NCBI GenBank assembly: GCA_020217165.1
Contig: JAIWOE010000175.1
Location: forward strand, 1-7,819
Source of the DNA: Desulfovibrio sp.
GTDB taxonomy: Bacteria; Desulfobacterota; Desulfovibrionia; Desulfovibrionales; Desulfovibrionaceae
Direction: 5' to 3'
DNA: 7,819 nucleotides
The notes under the pieces are model-generated. The model had not been told where the DNA came from. It did not search any database and saw only the letters and a list, made by a program, of their open reading frames with translations. Below are positions 5,955-7,819 of this stretch, piece by piece (position 1 is the stretch's first letter; the number at the start of each line of letters is the position of its first letter). A program made the position numbers and the translations under genes.

Positions 5955-6557
5955 TCAGAAGCCGGGCGACTGGGCCGGACGCGGCCCCTCGGGCGTCTGG
6001 TCCAGCACGCCGCCAGCAGCGGCGGCCTCCAGGCGCGGCCGGATGTAGCCCCGGTAGATGGCCGTCTGCCCCGGCTGGAGCGTCTTGTCCGCCCCCCCCT
6101 GGGAGCTGGTGATGTGGATGAGGGCATTGCCCACCACATCCGCCGTCAGACTGTGCCGTGTTCCCCCTTGACTTGCGACCACGGTGTACCGCTCCAGGCC
6201 CGGCTGGTCGCGCAGCATGCCCAGTAACTCTTGGGCCAGGCGCTGCGGTACGGTATCTGCCATGCCGGACAGGGTGCCCAGGGTCCGCTGGGCCTCCCGC
6301 TGGCCGGCGCGCCCTGCGTCGCCTGCTGCAGCAGATCCGCCAGGGGAGCCGTCCTCCCCCACCCGCACCCCGAACCGCGCCGCCCATTCCCGTAATATCC
6401 CTTCCTCGAAAGCCGGCACGGGCTCCTGGGGCGGCCACAGCACATAGACAGACACCGCACCGCTCACCAGGCACAATGCCAGGGCCATGACCATGGCCTT
6501 CATCATATGGGGAGATGCCATACGAACGGGTATAGCATCGACGTCGGGCCTTGTCAT
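5955..6557 (-). CDS. Small membrane-anchored protein of unknown function
   Basis: A frame of up to 200 residues that I do not recognise. Residues about 19-41 (MKAMVMALALCLVSGAVSVY) form one hydrophobic segment that could be a signal anchor or signal peptide. It is followed by WPPQEPVPAFEEG and then a mostly polar periplasmic-type region with a low-complexity Gly/Ala stretch (about 67-89), a helical stretch VPQRLAQELLGMLRDQPGLE, a probable beta-rich part (ERYTVVASQGG, NALIHITSSQGG) and a Pro-rich tail. The cysteine at 29 does not fit a lipobox. The start is uncertain: the ATG at 6557 has GGAGG only one base upstream, while in-frame ATGs at 6521, 6506 and 6503 have no clear ribosome binding site but would place the hydrophobic segment near the N-terminus. 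It ends 62 bases before the first transglycosylase gene and is probably the first gene of that operon, with its membrane-facing role fitting an envelope function. It diverges from the MATE gene across about 100 bases. Confidence 0.6.
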   Translation of the reverse strand: MTRPDVDAIPVRMASPHMMKAMVMALALCLVSGAVSVYVLWPPQEPVPAFEEGILREWAARFGVRVGEDGSPGGSAAAGDAGRAGQREAQRTLGTLSGMADTVPQRLAQELLGMLRDQPGLERYTVVASQGGTRHSLTADVVGNALIHITSSQGGADKTLQPGQTAIYRGYIRPRLEAAAAGGVLDQTPEGPRPAQSPGF

Positions 6558-6658
6558 GCCTCCGCCGCACCTGCCATGAGAAATATTGCCAGATGCGGCC
6601 CCCTCGCGCTACAGGGAGCAGGATCCATCCACCCTGCCGCGCCACGCCCGAGGCCACC

Positions 6659-7819
6659 ATGCAGTTGGACCTGACCACCATGCCCATTCCCCAGGCCACG
6701 CGGCGCATCGCCTTGCCGGCCAGTGTGGGGTTTCTGTTTCTCACCCTGTTCAATGTGGTGGACACCTGGTTCGCCGGGCAGATTTCCACCGGCGCCCTGG
6801 CCGCCCTCTCCAGGTCCTTCCCCGTCTACTTCATTGTGCTGGCCGCGGGCAACGGGCTTTCCACCGGGGCCACGGCCTGCATTGGCGGCGCCCTTGGCGC
6901 GGGCAACCACGACCGGGCCGCGGGCTACGCCATCCAGGCCCTGCTACTGGGGGCCATAGCTGGCGTGGTGCTGGGGCTGGGGGGTCTGGCCCTTTCCCCC
7001 ACCCTGTTCCGGCTGCTGGGGGCGGACGCAGCCAATCTGGTCCTCTGCCTGGAATACATGCAGACGATTTTCCTGGCCGCGCCGGCCTTCCTGCTGGTGT
7101 TCATGACCAATGCCGTGCTCCAGTCCATGGGGGACACCCGCCGGCACCGCAACTTCCTCATCCTGAGCTTTTTCCTCAACTGCATCCTGGATCCCTGGTT
7201 CATCCACGGCGGCCTGGGCCTGCCGGCCATGGGCGTGCGCGGCGTGGCCCTGGCCACGGTGGTCTGCTACCTTTGGGGCGTCTGGATGCTGGGGCGCGGC
7301 GTGTGGCGTAGCGGCATCCTCCAGGGCCGCCGACTCCGGGATTTCCGCATCCAGCCTGAGCTCATGGCGGACATGCTCCGCCAGGGCCTGCCCTCGGCCT
7401 TCACCTACCTGACCATCGGCCTGGGCATCTTCGTCATCACCTTTTACCTGAGCCGGTATGGCGACGTGGCCGTGGCCGCGTACGGCGTGGCCACCCGCAT
7501 CGAACAACTGGCCCTGCTGCCGGCGGTGGGGCTCAACATTTCCACCCTGGCCCTGGTGGCCCAGAACCACGGGGCCGGCCATGCGGACCGGGTGCTGGCC
7601 GTGCTGCGCCACGCCCTGGCCCTAGGGGCCGGGGTCATGGCCCTGGGCGGATGTCTGGTGTTCGCCCTGGCCGAGCCCCTCATGGCCGCCTTTACCGACG
7701 ACACCGCCGTGGCGCACACGGGTGCGGCCTACCTGCGCGTGGCGGCGTTCATCCTGTATGCCTATGTGGTAGTGTACGTGCATGTGGCGGCACTGCAGGG
7801 TGTGCGCAAGCCCATGTTC
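6659..7819 (+). CDS. MATE-family multidrug/metabolite efflux transporter (C-terminus outside window)
   Basis: An open frame of 387 codons running off the window; MATE proteins are about 450 residues, so roughly 60-70 are missing. MATE proteins export cationic drugs or metabolites across the inner membrane by Na+ or H+ antiport. Visible family features are the first-helix motif FNVVDTWFAGQIS (31-43), the loop GALGAGNHDRA (77-87), VLQSMGDTRRHRN (153-165), a helix with NCILDPWFIHGGLG (174-187), MGVRGVALAT (191-200) and, at the start of the second half, AAYGVATRIEQLALLPAVGL (273-292), then AQNHGAGHADRV (301-312). The two halves match the internal duplication of the family, and about ten hydrophobic segments are visible. 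The ATG at 6659 has GAGG five bases upstream. An in-frame ATG at 6593 would add 22 residues rich in Pro and Arg that look non-coding. The gene diverges from the minus-strand operon; no convincing promoter was found in the 101-base spacer. The substrate cannot be inferred. Confidence 0.93.
   Translation, partial: MQLDLTTMPIPQATRRIALPASVGFLFLTLFNVVDTWFAGQISTGALAALSRSFPVYFIVLAAGNGLSTGATACIGGALGAGNHDRAAGYAIQALLLGAIAGVVLGLGGLALSPTLFRLLGADAANLVLCLEYMQTIFLAAPAFLLVFMTNAVLQSMGDTRRHRNFLILSFFLNCILDPWFIHGGLGLPAMGVRGVALATVVCYLWGVWMLGRGVWRSGILQGRRLRDFRIQPELMADMLRQGLPSAFTYLTIGLGIFVITFYLSRYGDVAVAAYGVATRIEQLALLPAVGLNISTLALVAQNHGAGHADRVLAVLRHALALGAGVMALGGCLVFALAEPLMAAFTDDTAVAHTGAAYLRVAAFILYAYVVVYVHVAALQGVRKPMF

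Noticed and set aside
6470..6472. Cysteine in ALALC of the membrane-anchored protein as a lipoprotein site.
   Set aside because: The residue before the cysteine is Leu, not Gly, Ala or Ser, and hydrophobic sequence continues well past it, so it fits a signal anchor better than a lipobox.
6551..6590. TTGTCA followed by AAATATT as a promoter for the MATE gene.
   Set aside because: The spacing between the two elements is about 25 bases, too long for a sigma-70-type promoter.

Overview
This is a GC-rich bacterial chromosomal window, apparently from a Gram-negative host. It holds two exported MltB-family lytic transglycosylases, an Rrf2 regulator, a UspA-type stress protein and a MATE efflux pump. 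The style of the Rrf2 and Usp proteins and the codon use fit a Desulfovibrio-like deltaproteobacterium. That placement is an impression from memory, not a search result. I see no transposase, integrase, tRNA, rRNA, CRISPR array or phage gene.

Layout. (i) 1-686, minus: the N-terminal part of a GAF-domain signalling protein, cut by the window edge. (ii) 849-1301, minus: an Rrf2-family transcription factor with three conserved cysteines, followed by a strong hairpin terminator. (iii) 1302-1681: a long, comparatively AT-rich intergenic region with several short inverted repeats, a plausible promoter, and a possible 25-codon leader ORF whose stop overlaps the next start. (iv) 1682-2104, plus: an ATP-binding-type universal stress protein, followed by a perfect 14-bp hairpin. 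(v) 6557 down to 2284, minus: four closely spaced genes that look like one operon. In transcription order they are a small membrane-anchored protein of unknown function, a lytic transglycosylase carrying a C-terminal beta-helix, a second lytic transglycosylase without the beta-helix, and a cytoplasmic shikimate-kinase-like protein whose P-loop has lost its lysine. (vi) 6659-7819, plus: a divergently transcribed MATE-family exporter that runs off the window.

The most unusual part is the four-gene minus-strand cluster. It combines tandem paralogous murein transglycosylases, both with a peptidoglycan-binding domain placed before the catalytic domain. One of them is fused to about 220 residues of right-handed parallel beta-helix, which resembles the carbohydrate-binding or carbohydrate-cleaving folds of polysaccharide lyases. 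The last gene is a probable pseudo-kinase. Together they may form a small envelope-remodelling module; its function is inferred from domains and gene order only.
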